A model generated the notes under the pieces. The model was not told where the DNA came from, did not search any database, and worked only from the letters and a program-made list of their open reading frames with translations. A program made the position numbers and the translations under genes. From Thiobacillus sp. (GTDB lineage: Bacteria; Pseudomonadota; Gammaproteobacteria; Burkholderiales; Thiobacillaceae): 64,000 nucleotides of DNA. Shown here one piece after another: positions 9,781-18,353 of this stretch (position 1 is the stretch's first letter; the number at the start of each line of letters is the position of its first letter). The DNA is taken from positions 1-64,000 of the forward strand of contig WGNC01000016.1 in NCBI GenBank assembly GCA_016124745.1. Direction: 5' to 3'.

Positions 9781-10026
9781 CTCTTTCTGCAATTCAGCTG
9801 CGATGCGCTGCCGGGCATCGGGCGCGAGCGCCACGGCGTCATCGCTGTCGCCTGTCTCGACGCGAAACAGGCGACGCATTTCCTGCAGTTGCAAATTGAA
9901 CTGGGCGCAATTCTTGCAGATTGCGAGATGCAATCTCAGCGCCATGCGGTCCGCGAACGACAGGCGTGCGTCCATGGCACGCGAGGCGAGTTCCGTGGTT
10001 TCCCTGCATGTCGGCATCCATTTCAT
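9769..10026 (-). CDS. Zinc-finger anti-sigma factor (ZAS / zf-HC2)
   Basis: An 85-residue protein with HLAICKNC (His33, Cys37, Cys40), the HxxxCxxC signature of the zinc-binding anti-sigma domain. No membrane segment is seen, so it is probably cytoplasmic, like ChrR-type or RsrA-type anti-sigmas. The start at 10026 was chosen because ATGA overlaps the sigma-factor stop; an upstream in-frame ATG is a shadow. It is expected to hold the adjacent ECF factor inactive until a metal or redox signal releases it. The signal is not readable from sequence. Confidence 0.85.
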   Translation of the reverse strand: MKWMPTCRETTELASRAMDARLSFADRMALRLHLAICKNCAQFNLQLQEMRRLFRVETGDSDDAVALAPDARQRIAAELQKELDP

Positions 10027-10589
10027 ACGGCACCTGCCTGGTCGAACCCATTCAATTCCAGGCACTGTCGCATGAACAGGCGTGCGCGATGCAGCAGTAC
10101 CCAGCAGTTGGTCGGCGTAATGTCGAGTTCCTTACAGATTTCCGCGGTTTCCAGCCCGGCCACCTCACGCAGGCTGAACACCTGCGCCATCGCCGGCTTC
10201 AGGCGGTCGGCGCATTCGTCCAGCACGCGCCGCAACTGGCTCAATTCGGCTTCGGTATGTGGGTTGCCCCAGGGCCGCACCGGCTCGGCCCAGTGACCGT
10301 CCTGCTTGAACAGCAGGTCGACCGCCTCCTCGCCGTCCTGGTCGCGCGGCAGTTCGACTTCGCGCACCTGGCGGCGGATCAGGTCGACGATCTTGTGCTT
10401 GAGGATGGCGGTCAGCCAGGTGCGCGGGGTGGCGTCGCCGGCGTAGCGGTCACGGGCGGAGAGTGCTGCAAGCAGGGTTTCCTGCACCGCATCTTCGGCC
10501 AACTCGTCCGAGTGCAGCTGGCGGCGCGCCACCCGGAACAGGTAGTCGCCGTGCTCTGCCAGCCAGGTCTGGGCGTCAAGCCGGGTCAT
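10023..10589 (-). CDS. ECF-family RNA polymerase sigma factor
   Basis: A 188-residue sigma-70 family factor with regions 2 and 4 only. Region 2 covers about residues 10-90 (AEDAVQETLLAAL, TWLTAILKHKIVDLIRR). Region 4 lies near residues 130-180, with a helix-turn-helix around LREVAGLETAEICKELDITP. It heads the gene order sigma, anti-sigma, HvfA-like precursor, MNIO, HvfC. ECF factors commonly control such metallophore operons, so control of the downstream genes is likely. It is divergent from hsp20. Confidence 0.92.
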   Translation of the reverse strand: MTRLDAQTWLAEHGDYLFRVARRQLHSDELAEDAVQETLLAALSARDRYAGDATPRTWLTAILKHKIVDLIRRQVREVELPRDQDGEEAVDLLFKQDGHWAEPVRPWGNPHTEAELSQLRRVLDECADRLKPAMAQVFSLREVAGLETAEICKELDITPTNCWVLLHRARLFMRQCLELNGFDQAGAV

Positions 10590-10607
10590 GGTTCGTGAAT
10601 GTTTCGC

Positions 10608-10622
10608 GTTTCACGGATCGAG
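10608..10622 (-). promoter_or_regulatory. 15-base motif upstream of the ECF sigma gene
   Basis: GTTTCACGGATCGAG, 14 of 15 bases identical to 9766-9780. It ends 19 bases before the sigma start codon, very close for a -35 element. Confidence 0.3.
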
Positions 10623-10661
10623 GGCGCCACGCAAGCAGGTGCAGAAAGCGGTCAATCGACT

Positions 10662-10690
10662 CTTGAAATGCAAAACGATCTCCCCCATAT
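10662..10690 (+). promoter_or_regulatory. Sigma-32 heat-shock promoter of hsp20
   Basis: CTTGAAA (10662-10668), a 14-base spacer, then CCCCATAT (10683-10690). This matches the sigma-32 consensus CTTGAAA-N13/14-CCCCATNT at every defined position. It lies about 43 bases before the hsp20 start. Confidence 0.88.
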
Positions 10691-10732
10691 CGGTTCCATC
10701 CGCAACACTCGTCAACTTTAAAGGAGGACATT

Positions 10733-11173
10733 ATGGCCAATATCACCCGTCATACCCCGTTTGGCGTGACCGATCCGTTTGAAATGACCGACCCGCTGGA
10801 CAATCTGTTCCGCGGCTTCTTCCGCCCGGTGCAGGTCGACAAGGATATGCCGCAAATCCGCATGGATGTGAAAGAAGACGAAAAAAGTTATGCCGTTCAT
10901 GCCGATATTCCCGGCGTGAACAAGGATGATATCCACGTTTCCATCGACGGAAATACCGTCTCGATCAGCGCCGAAGTGAAAAAGAACGCCGAGCAGAAGG
11001 AAGGCGAGAAGGTGCTGCGTCGCGAACGCTATTTTGGCCGCGTCAGCCGCAGCTTTGCGCTGGAGAACGAGATTGACGAGGCGGCCGCCAGCGCCCGCTA
11101 TCAGGACGGGGTGCTGGAACTGGTGCTGCCGAAGAAAATGGCGGCCGCGGCCAAACGGCTGGCGGTACAGTAA
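10733..11173 (+). CDS. hsp20: Hsp20-family small heat-shock protein
   Basis: A 146-residue alpha-crystallin-type chaperone that holds unfolding proteins in the cytoplasm. The crystallin domain runs from about residue 42 to 140, beginning MPQIRMDVKEDEKSYAVHAD and including DIPGVNKDDIHVSIDGN. The family's hydrophobic C-terminal groove-binding motif is weak. A strong Shine-Dalgarno (AAAGGAGG) precedes the ATG and a consensus sigma-32 promoter lies upstream, so heat induction is well supported. Confidence 0.95.
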   Translation: MANITRHTPFGVTDPFEMTDPLDNLFRGFFRPVQVDKDMPQIRMDVKEDEKSYAVHADIPGVNKDDIHVSIDGNTVSISAEVKKNAEQKEGEKVLRRERYFGRVSRSFALENEIDEAAASARYQDGVLELVLPKKMAAAAKRLAVQ

Positions 11174-11259
11174 TCACGGCCTTGCGTGGTTGAAAAGGCA
11201 GCTTCGCGCCGGCTTTTCTATTGGCGTAAAATCCGCTCCATATCGAACCCGGAGCCGCC

Positions 11260-12144
11260 ATGACCGTCCCCCATACCGCCGCAGACAAGGCCAACATCCT
11301 GTCGGAGGCGCTGCCCTACATCCAGCGCTTTTACGACAAGACCATCGTCGTCAAGTATGGCGGCAACGCCATGACCGAGCGGCATCTGATGGAGGCTTTC
11401 GCCAAGGATGTGGTGCTGTTGAAGCTGGTGGGCATGAATCCGGTCGTGGTGCACGGCGGCGGCCCGCAAATCGCCAGCCTGCTGAAAAAAATCGGCAAGC
11501 AATCCGATTTCATCCAGGGTATGCGGGTGACCGACGAGGAAACGCTCGACGTGGTGGAGATGGTGCTCGGCGGCCTGGTGAACCAGGACATCGTCACCCT
11601 CATCAACAAGCACGGCGGCAAGGCGGTGGGGCTGACCGGCAAGGACGGCAACTTCATCCACGCGAAGAAAATGCTGGTGGCCAGCAAGGAGGAGTCCGGC
11701 AAGTTTCTCGACATCGGCCAGGGCGGCGAGGTCACCAGCATCGACCCGAAGATCATCGAGTTGCTCGACTCGGGCGACTTCATCCCGGTGGTGGCGCCGC
11801 TCGGTACCGATGCCGAGGGCAACGCCTACAACATCAACGCCGATGTCGCGGCAGGCAAGCTGGCCGGCGTGCTCAAGGCCGAGAAAGTCATTTTCATGAC
11901 CAACACGCCAGGAGTGCTCGACAAGTCGGGCGTTTTGCTGACCGGTCTTACGCCGCGCCAGGTCGACGAACTGACCGCTGACGGCACGATCTCGGGCGGC
12001 ATGATCCCAAAAGTCGGTTATGCGGTCGACGCGGTGAACAGCGGCGTCAAGACCGCGCACATCATCGATGGCCGCGTCGAGCATGCCCTGCTGCTGGAAG
12101 TGCTGACGCCGGAAGGCGTCGGCACGCTGGTCAAGCGGGCGTGA
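11260..12144 (+). CDS. argB: Acetylglutamate kinase ArgB
   Basis: Phosphorylates N-acetylglutamate in the second step of arginine synthesis. The 294-residue protein shows the amino-acid-kinase signatures: VVKYGGNAM (residues 29-37) for phosphate binding and VVHGGGPQI for the glycine loop that binds the substrate. The conserved C-terminal segment [18 protein letters not shown] is also present. GGAG precedes the ATG. Neighbours are unrelated in function. Confidence 0.97.
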   Translation: MTVPHTAADKANILSEALPYIQRFYDKTIVVKYGGNAMTERHLMEAFAKDVVLLKLVGMNPVVVHGGGPQIASLLKKIGKQSDFIQGMRVTDEETLDVVEMVLGGLVNQDIVTLINKHGGKAVGLTGKDGNFIHAKKMLVASKEESGKFLDIGQGGEVTSIDPKIIELLDSGDFIPVVAPLGTDAEGNAYNINADVAAGKLAGVLKAEKVIFMTNTPGVLDKSGVLLTGLTPRQVDELTADGTISGGMIPKVGYAVDAVNSGVKTAHIIDGRVEHALLLEVLTPEGVGTLVKRA

Positions 12145-12180
12145 CGGAGATGTTCCCTCGACTGTATGCGTGCTTGGCCC

Positions 12181-12226
12181 GATTCCCCCTCACCCCGCCC
12201 TCTCCCGCGAGGGGAGACGGGGGCAT
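12181..12226. repeat. CTCTCCC-GCGA-GGGGAGA palindromic repeat, intergenic copy
   Basis: The core CCCTCTCCCGCGAGGGGAGA is the same unit found inside the carbamoyltransferase gene near 40770-40792. Here it lies between argB and the EVE-domain gene. Confidence 0.75.
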
Positions 12227-12251
12227 GGTTTCGCTGCGCGAGGAAGCTTGA

Positions 12252-12707
12252 ATGCGCTACTGGCTGATGAAATCCGAGCCGAGCGATGTCAGCATCGACG
12301 ACCTCGCCGCCATGCCGGGGCAGAGCGTCGCCTGGTACGGCGTGCGCAACTACCAGGCACGCAACTTCATGCGCGACCAGATGAAGCCCGGCGACAAGGT
12401 GCTGTTCTACCATTCGTCGTGCGCCGGGCCCGGCATCGCCGGGCTCGCCGCGGTGAGCGTGGCAGCCTACCCGGATGCCACCCAGTTCGATCCGAAGAAC
12501 AAGTATTTCGACCCCAAGGCGACGCCGGAAACACCGCGCTGGTTCAACGTCGACGTCAAACTGGTGAAAAAGACGCGGCTGATGCCGCTGTCCGAAATCC
12601 GCGGCTACCCGGCGCTCGCCAACATGCGCATCCTGCAGAAGGGCAACCGCCTGTCGATCACGCCGGTCGATCCCGCCGAATACGCCTTCATCGTCAAGCA
12701 CCTGTGA
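12252..12707 (+). CDS. EVE-domain protein
   Basis: A 151-residue protein that is essentially a single EVE domain (PUA-like fold, formerly DUF55). It starts MRYWLMKSEPS, the family hallmark, and contains WYGVRNYQARNFMRDQMKPGD and KVLFYHSSC near residues 28-58. EVE proteins bind modified bases in nucleic acid through an aromatic pocket; the ligand here is unknown. The stop overlaps the next gene as GTGA, suggesting coupling. Confidence 0.92.
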   Translation: MRYWLMKSEPSDVSIDDLAAMPGQSVAWYGVRNYQARNFMRDQMKPGDKVLFYHSSCAGPGIAGLAAVSVAAYPDATQFDPKNKYFDPKATPETPRWFNVDVKLVKKTRLMPLSEIRGYPALANMRILQKGNRLSITPVDPAEYAFIVKHL

Positions 12708-13534
12708 TCCCGGATCCGGCCCTGCTGGCGCCTTATGGCGGCATGCCGCTGTTTGCCGCCTATGGCGGGCTGGGGCTGGTGGTCGGTTTCGTCGCTGGCC
12801 TGCTCGGCGTCGGCGGCGGTCTCATCATCGTGCCAGTGCTGATCTTCATGCTGCATGCCCAGGGCCTGGGCGCCGGGATGGAACCGCAACTGGCGCTCGG
12901 CACCTCGCTTGCCTCGATCCTGTTCACCTCGCTGTCCAGTGTGCGCGCGCATCATCGCCGCGGTGCCGTGGAATGGCCACTGCTGCGGCGCATCGTGCCC
13001 GGCATCGTGATCGGTACGCTGGCCGGGGCGGTCGTGGCGGCACAGATGTCGGCACTGGTGCTGAAAGTGTTTTTTGTCGCCTTCCTGTTCTATGCCGCGT
13101 TGCAGATGTGGCTGGATTTCAAGCCGGCCCCGCACCGCGGATTGCCAGGGCGCGCCGGGACAACGCTGGCCGGCGGCGTGATCGGTGCGGTGTCGAGTTG
13201 GGTCGGCATTGGCGGCGGCACCTTGTCGGTGCCGTTCATGCTGTGGCACAACGTGCCGTTGCACCGGGCGATTGCCACATCGTCGGCGATCGGTTTTCCG
13301 ATCGCCCTCGCGGGCGCTGCCGGCTATGTGCTGGGTGGCCTGGGCGTCAGCGGCCTGCCGGCAGGCAGCCTGGGCTTCGTCTACCTGCCGGCACTGGCCG
13401 GCATCGTGCTCGGAAGCGTGTTGACCGCGCCGCTCGGCGCAATGACCGCACATCGTTTGCCGGTGCGTCCGCTGAAGCGGATTTTTGCGCTGCTGCTGGC
13501 CGTGCTGGCGCTGCGCATGCTGTGGACCTTTTAG
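12704..13534 (+). CDS. TauE/SafE-family sulfite/anion exporter
   Basis: A 276-residue inner-membrane protein of the TauE/SafE family with about eight hydrophobic helices. Two similar halves each carry the Gly-rich signature: VGFVAGLLGVGGGLIIVP near residues 22-42 and VSSWVGIGGGTLSVPFML in the second half. A GTG at 12704 overlapping the EVE stop (GTGA) was taken as the start; an ATG at 12743 is an alternative. The family exports sulfite, sulfonates and related anions, which would suit a sulfur oxidiser, but the substrate is inferred. Confidence 0.88.
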   Translation: MIPDPALLAPYGGMPLFAAYGGLGLVVGFVAGLLGVGGGLIIVPVLIFMLHAQGLGAGMEPQLALGTSLASILFTSLSSVRAHHRRGAVEWPLLRRIVPGIVIGTLAGAVVAAQMSALVLKVFFVAFLFYAALQMWLDFKPAPHRGLPGRAGTTLAGGVIGAVSSWVGIGGGTLSVPFMLWHNVPLHRAIATSSAIGFPIALAGAAGYVLGGLGVSGLPAGSLGFVYLPALAGIVLGSVLTAPLGAMTAHRLPVRPLKRIFALLLAVLALRMLWTF

Positions 13535-13606
13535 GATGCGCGCGGCAGGAACATGATCTTGGCCCAGGGCGCACCAGATCCCACAATATGTTGAGGCAGG
13601 CTCAGC

Positions 13607-13621
13607 TCGGCGATTTGTCGC
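13607..13621 (+). promoter_or_regulatory. Candidate RegA-type box upstream of rpfF
   Basis: TCGGC-GATTT-GTCGC matches GCGGC-N5-GTCGC at nine of ten positions. It lies 88 bases before the rpfF start. The surrounding sequence also reads as a short minus-strand peptide, so chance remains possible. Confidence 0.3.
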
Positions 13622-13708
13622 TTGAATGGTGGGCCGGCTCGGGTTAGTCTGTTTCCATGTGTCTTCAATCGACGCATGTACGATCGATACCAATACGGGG
13701 AGTCAATC

Positions 13709-14614
13709 ATGGCGCACTTGCAAGCTGTTCGCACCACCCTGCAGCCGCAGCAGAACGCGTACACGCAGCTCACCACGTATTTCGATCCGCATGGCCAGAT
13801 TGCCTGGGGCTACATGCATGCGGAACCGCGCCCATGCTACACGCCCACCCTGCTGCGCGAATTGCTGTCGTGGGGCAACGGCATGGTCGCCATGATCGAT
13901 GATCCCGCCCAGCAGGACGTCAAGTACTTCGTTCTGGCTTCGAAAGTGCCCGATACCTTCAGCCTCGGGGGCGACCTGAGCCTTTTCATGCAGCACATCC
14001 AGGCGCGTGATCGCGAGGCGCTGTATCGCTACGCCATTTCCTGCATCGACTGTTCGTATGCAGTCCACAGCCACCTGAACCGCCCGAGCGTTACCAGCAT
14101 CGCCCTGGTACAGGGCCAGGCGCTCGGGGGCGGATTCGAAAGCGCCTTGGCCTCCAATGTTCTGATCGCCGAGCGCGGCGCCAAGATGGGTCTGCCGGAA
14201 ATACTCTTCAACCTGTTCCCGGGCATGGGCGCGATGACTTTTCTCGGACGTCGCGTCGGACATCACAAGGCCGAGAAGATCATCCTCAGCGGCAAGCTCT
14301 ATCTGGCGGAGGAGCTCTACGAGATGGGCGTCGTCGACGTGCTGGCCGATCCTGGCGAGGGCGAGGGTGCGGTGTACGACTATGTCCGGCGTGAGGAGAA
14401 GTCGCGCAACGGCATCATGGCCTTGCGCAGTGCGCGTGAGGTCAGCCAGCCTGCCCCCTACGATGAACTGGTCCGGATCACGGAAATCTGGGTGGATGCA
14501 GCCTTGCGGCTGGAGCCCAAGGATTTGCGCATGATGGAGCGACTGGTCAACCGGCAAACCGGCAAGCTTGAATCGTCCGATGCTACGAGGACGTCAACGG
14601 CTTTCAGCGCGTAG
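13709..14614 (+). CDS. rpfF: RpfF-type DSF synthase (crotonase family)
   Basis: Makes the cis-2-unsaturated fatty-acid signal of the DSF family from acyl-ACP. The 301-residue protein follows Xanthomonas RpfF closely through SIALVQG-ALGGGFE and MGLPE-LF-LFPGMGA. The two catalytic Glu are E144 (GGGFE) and E164 (GLPE), 20 residues apart as in RpfF E141/E161. The end contains RITEIWVDAAL. The ATG at 13709 has GGGGAG upstream; an in-frame extension to 13622 lacks similarity. It converges on rpfC with a 21-base overlap, the arrangement known in Xanthomonas. Confidence 0.93.
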   Translation: MAHLQAVRTTLQPQQNAYTQLTTYFDPHGQIAWGYMHAEPRPCYTPTLLRELLSWGNGMVAMIDDPAQQDVKYFVLASKVPDTFSLGGDLSLFMQHIQARDREALYRYAISCIDCSYAVHSHLNRPSVTSIALVQGQALGGGFESALASNVLIAERGAKMGLPEILFNLFPGMGAMTFLGRRVGHHKAEKIILSGKLYLAEELYEMGVVDVLADPGEGEGAVYDYVRREEKSRNGIMALRSAREVSQPAPYDELVRITEIWVDAALRLEPKDLRMMERLVNRQTGKLESSDATRTSTAFSA

Positions 14615-17116
14615 GGACTTGTCGAGGTAGTCGGCCAGGGCGGATTGCGCCTCGGTCAATGCGACTCTCACTTCGTCCAGCTTCTGACGCGCGCGTCCGC
14701 CGGCCAATTCATAAGGCTTGAGCCGTTCCGCGTCGGCACACAACTGTGTCAACCGGTTTGCGCCCACATCGCTGGCGCCGCCTTTCAGCATGTGCAACTG
14801 GTCGTACCATTGTCCGTAATCCTGGCTCGCCAGGGCGCGCTCGATATCCCGCAGCGAGCGTTCGCTGTCTTCCTCGAAGCTGGCCAGCAAATCCTTCACG
14901 AATGCATGTCCGCCCAGTTGGGCCAGATCGTTGAGCACGGACTCATCCAGTTCGTCCGCCAGCGCGGGGGATGCCGGAGCGATGGCCGGTGTGACCGGCT
15001 GCTTGCTGGCCAGCCGCGCGATCACATCCACCAGTTCGCGGTTGTTGACCGGCTTGGTCAGGAAGGTATCGGCACCGGCCTCTTCGCACGCGGCCTGTGC
15101 CTCGGCGCGCGCGTCGGCGGTCAGCATGATGATGGGCAGATGCCCCTTCTCCATGAAGCGCCAGCGCTGCACCACTTCCGGCCCCGACAACTGGGGCATG
15201 TGCATGTCGATGATCGCCAGGTTGTATGCCTGCTCGTCGGATTCGAGCATCGCCAGCGCTTCCTCGCCGTCGTGCGCAAGAAAGGCCTCGAACCCGGCGT
15301 GTTCAAGCACGCCGCGGAGCACGCGCTGGTTGACGGGGTTGTCCTCCGCCACCAGGATGCGCAGACGGCCTGCCTGCCCCGTCTGGGCCTTGAAGCGGTT
15401 GGCCAGCGATACCACGTTGTGCGGCATGTCGTGGCTGACGACGGCATGGATGGCATTGAACAGGAGCGTCGTGTTGACCGGTGTCCGCAGCACCGAGGCA
15501 TAGCCTTCGCGCACCAGTTGCGCATCGCGCACGAGCGCTACGTTGGGATCCGACTCGATCAGAATGACGGGCAGCGTGGCCAGACTGGTGTCGTCGCGCA
15601 GCAGCCGCAGGAAGGTCACCGGATCCCCCGACAGTGCGCTGCGCTCCACCACGACGGCACCCAATGGCGTGCCGCCCGCCAAATAGGCGGAAAGCTCGGC
15701 GGCAAGACGGGCCGTGTTGTCCACCGTGACCGTTTCGGCGCCCCAGTGTTGAATGGCAGCCTGCAAGCGGACTGTCTGCGCGCTGCCGGCCAGGATCGCC
15801 ACCCGCATCGGTGCGTCGAACAATTCCTCGGTGGATTCTTCCAGCGCGACTTGCATCACAAACGGCAACTCGAACCAGAATGTCGTACCCTCGCCTTCGC
15901 GGCTGTGCAGGCCAATCTGACCGCCCAGTGCTTCCACCAGTTGCTTGGCGATGGCGGTGCCGAGCCCGGTGCCGCCGAAGCGGCGCGTCACGGTCGGGTC
16001 GGCCTGGGTGAAGCTGTCGAAAATCCGGGCCTGGGACGCCTCCGATATGCCGATGCCGGTATCGACGACCTCGAAGCGCAGGCGTTGCGGCTGGCCCTGG
16101 CCGATCGGACGGATATACATGTCGACCCGGCCGTACTCGGTGAACTTGATGGCATTCCCGATCAGGTTGATCAGCACCTGACGCAGGTGGCGCGCATCGC
16201 CATGCAGCAGGAACGGCGTCTGCGGTGCGATATGGGCGGCCAGCACCAGCCCCTTGGCCTGCGCCAGTCTTTCCATCATCGCGACGGTGCCGTTGACGAG
16301 GCGGTGCAGGTCGAAATCCTCCTCGGCGATGCTGATGCGGCCCGCTTCGATGCGCGAAATATCGAGCACGTTGTCGATCAGCTCCAGCAAGGTATTGGCC
16401 GATGCGTGAATGATCTGGGCGAATTCCTCCTGCTCCTTGTCGAGGTGCGTTTCTGTCAGCAGGTCGGCAACGCCAATGACGCCGTTGAGCGGTGTGCGCA
16501 GCTCGTGGCTCATATTGGCGAGGAAATTCGATTTGGCGAGGCTGGCCTCTTTTTCCCGCCTGACGGCACTGTGCAGTTGCTTGAGCAGGCTGGAGGCGTA
16601 TAGCGGTACCACCACCAGGGTCAGCCACATTCCCCACCACAGCGGGATATGCGAATGCCAGAACGGGTTGAACTGGTAGACGACGATGAATCCGATCGCC
16701 GAAGCCAGCATCGACAGGTACAGATACGGCAGCCCATAGCGAAAACCGTTGCCCAGCGTGACCCACAGATAGGTGGCGACGATGGGCGCGCCGGTCTCGT
16801 TCGAAATCGAAAGCAGGTAGGTCGCGACAGCGAAGTCATGCACCATGCCGATGCCGCGGCGGACCACTGAAGCCTTGGGGTCGATCAGCGTCCCCAGCAA
16901 CAGGGACAGCGAGATGAAGCTCAGGCCCAGGCCGAGGAAATGAACCTGCGCCACCACTGCGGGGCTGTGTTCCAGTCTCGTGAGCGCGAAGTACAGATAA
17001 AAGCCGACAACGATGATCAGGCGGATCAGGGCCTGCTGGAATTCGGTATCCGGGCGCGCCTTGATTCGGCTGCGCAGCTTGTCGAGGAAAGCGGGAAGGA
17101 TTCCCTGGCGCGACAT
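14594..17116 (-). CDS. rpfC: RpfC-type hybrid sensor kinase for DSF
   Basis: Inner-membrane DSF receptor and hybrid kinase, 840 residues. Five or six hydrophobic helices fill residues 30-180. The kinase domain follows with His204 (MSHELRTPLNG) and an ATPase domain. A receiver-like stretch lacking a clear acceptor Asp comes next, then a canonical receiver (ILVAEDNPVNQ, IIDMHMPQLSGP). The Hpt domain ends the protein with the phosphotransfer His in QLHMLKGGASDVG. Xanthomonas RpfC is about 726 residues with one receiver, so the extra degenerate receiver is a difference. The start at 17116 lies 10 bases after the rpfG stop. Confidence 0.93.
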   Translation of the reverse strand: MSRQGILPAFLDKLRSRIKARPDTEFQQALIRLIIVVGFYLYFALTRLEHSPAVVAQVHFLGLGLSFISLSLLLGTLIDPKASVVRRGIGMVHDFAVATYLLSISNETGAPIVATYLWVTLGNGFRYGLPYLYLSMLASAIGFIVVYQFNPFWHSHIPLWWGMWLTLVVVPLYASSLLKQLHSAVRREKEASLAKSNFLANMSHELRTPLNGVIGVADLLTETHLDKEQEEFAQIIHASANTLLELIDNVLDISRIEAGRISIAEEDFDLHRLVNGTVAMMERLAQAKGLVLAAHIAPQTPFLLHGDARHLRQVLINLIGNAIKFTEYGRVDMYIRPIGQGQPQRLRFEVVDTGIGISEASQARIFDSFTQADPTVTRRFGGTGLGTAIAKQLVEALGGQIGLHSREGEGTTFWFELPFVMQVALEESTEELFDAPMRVAILAGSAQTVRLQAAIQHWGAETVTVDNTARLAAELSAYLAGGTPLGAVVVERSALSGDPVTFLRLLRDDTSLATLPVILIESDPNVALVRDAQLVREGYASVLRTPVNTTLLFNAIHAVVSHDMPHNVVSLANRFKAQTGQAGRLRILVAEDNPVNQRVLRGVLEHAGFEAFLAHDGEEALAMLESDEQAYNLAIIDMHMPQLSGPEVVQRWRFMEKGHLPIIMLTADARAEAQAACEEAGADTFLTKPVNNRELVDVIARLASKQPVTPAIAPASPALADELDESVLNDLAQLGGHAFVKDLLASFEEDSERSLRDIERALASQDYGQWYDQLHMLKGGASDVGANRLTQLCADAERLKPYELAGGRARQKLDEVRVALTEAQSALADYLDKSLRAESR

Positions 17117-17126
17117 GGCAGCCGAC

Positions 17127-18248
17127 TCAGTCGGGCTCGTCGCCCAGTTCGCGCATGATGGCGGCGACGGCGTCGATGCGCAGTTCGAACGCACGCACGC
17201 AGGCCGGGTCGAAATGCTTGCCGCTTTGGGCCTGCAGGTAATTCAGGGCTTCCTGAAAGGTCCAGGCAGACTTGTAGGGGCGTCTGGAGGTAAGGGCATC
17301 GAACACGTCGGCTACTGCCACGATGCGTGCGGGCAGCGGAATGGCCTCGCCTGCCAGACCCTGCGGGTAGCCATTGCCGTCGAACTGTTCATGGTGACCG
17401 AGCGCGATGATCGCGCCCATCTGCAGATAGCGTGACGGGCTGTCGGCAAGAATCTCGTGGCCGATCAGCGGGTGGCGCCGCATGATGGCCTGCTCTTCCG
17501 GCGTGTGGCGGCCGGGTTTGAGCAGGATCAAATCGGGAATGCCGATCTTGCCGATATCGTGCATCGGGGCCGCCGATTCGATTTCGTCGCATTCCATCGC
17601 GGTGAGCCGCATTTCCTCGGCGATCAGACGCGCATACTTGGCCATGCGGACGATATGGTTGCCGGTATCCTCGTCGCGGTATTCGCCCGCCTTGGCCAGC
17701 TTCATCAGGGTTTCGCGCTCGCGTGTACGCACCTCGCGCGTGGCCTGCATCACCTGGTCTTCCAGCCACTGTGCCCGGTCCGACACCAGCCGCTGGTTGC
17801 GTCGCAGGGCCAGCAGATTGAGGCAGCGGGCGCGGCATTCCTGCGGGTCGATCGGCCGGGTGAGAAAGTCGGTGGCGCCGTTTTCCAGCGCCTGATAACG
17901 AATCTGGCGGTCTTCCACCACGGTCACGATGATGAGCGGTACGTCCGCCAGGCGTGGCTCGGCGCGAATGCGGCGCGTGAACTCGATGCCGTCCATGCCG
18001 GGCATGCGGTAATCGGTGATGATGAGATCCGGCGTCTCGTGCTGCATCTGTTCCAGCGCATCCACCGGATCGGCGAAGCTCTCCACGATGACGCCTGGCT
18101 CCAGCGTGCGTGCCAGGCCCTCGAGCAGGCTGCGCGCGGTGCTGCGGTCGTCGACGATCACGACGCGCGCGCCGCCGCGCAGCCGGGTGCCGCGCGGCGG
18201 CGCAGGAGGCACGGAGGACGGCACGACGCGCAACGGTTTGGAAGCCAC
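17127..18248 (-). CDS. rpfG: RpfG-type response regulator with HD-GYP phosphodiesterase
   Basis: A 373-residue response regulator that degrades cyclic di-GMP when activated by RpfC, linking the DSF signal to exopolysaccharide, motility and biofilm control. The receiver domain covers about residues 27-145 with acceptor Asp79 (IITDYRMPGMDG). The HD-GYP domain covers about 180-365 with HD at 230-231 (MHDIGKIGIPD) and GYP at 293-295 (GNGYPQGL). It forms a two-gene operon with rpfC. A long Pro-rich N-terminal extension of about 25 residues precedes the receiver. Confidence 0.95.
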   Translation of the reverse strand: MASKPLRVVPSSVPPAPPRGTRLRGGARVVIVDDRSTARSLLEGLARTLEPGVIVESFADPVDALEQMQHETPDLIITDYRMPGMDGIEFTRRIRAEPRLADVPLIIVTVVEDRQIRYQALENGATDFLTRPIDPQECRARCLNLLALRRNQRLVSDRAQWLEDQVMQATREVRTRERETLMKLAKAGEYRDEDTGNHIVRMAKYARLIAEEMRLTAMECDEIESAAPMHDIGKIGIPDLILLKPGRHTPEEQAIMRRHPLIGHEILADSPSRYLQMGAIIALGHHEQFDGNGYPQGLAGEAIPLPARIVAVADVFDALTSRRPYKSAWTFQEALNYLQAQSGKHFDPACVRAFELRIDAVAAIMRELGDEPD

Positions 18249-18353
18249 TTGAAATTTTTTACCTTGTCGATTGTAAAAACCGTTGATAAAACCCCGGATT
18301 CGTTGAAATATCGGGTACCTGGGAAGTGAACTTTAATCCTCTAAGGAGAAGAT

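Noticed and set aside
13531-13630. Short minus-strand peptide ending HIVGSGAPWAKIMFLPRAS as a gene
   Set aside because: It looks protein-like, possibly a remnant, but lacks a start and any family I recognise.
14645-16603. Long plus-strand open frame opposite rpfC
   Set aside because: Shadow of a clear hybrid kinase; no independent start site or motif.
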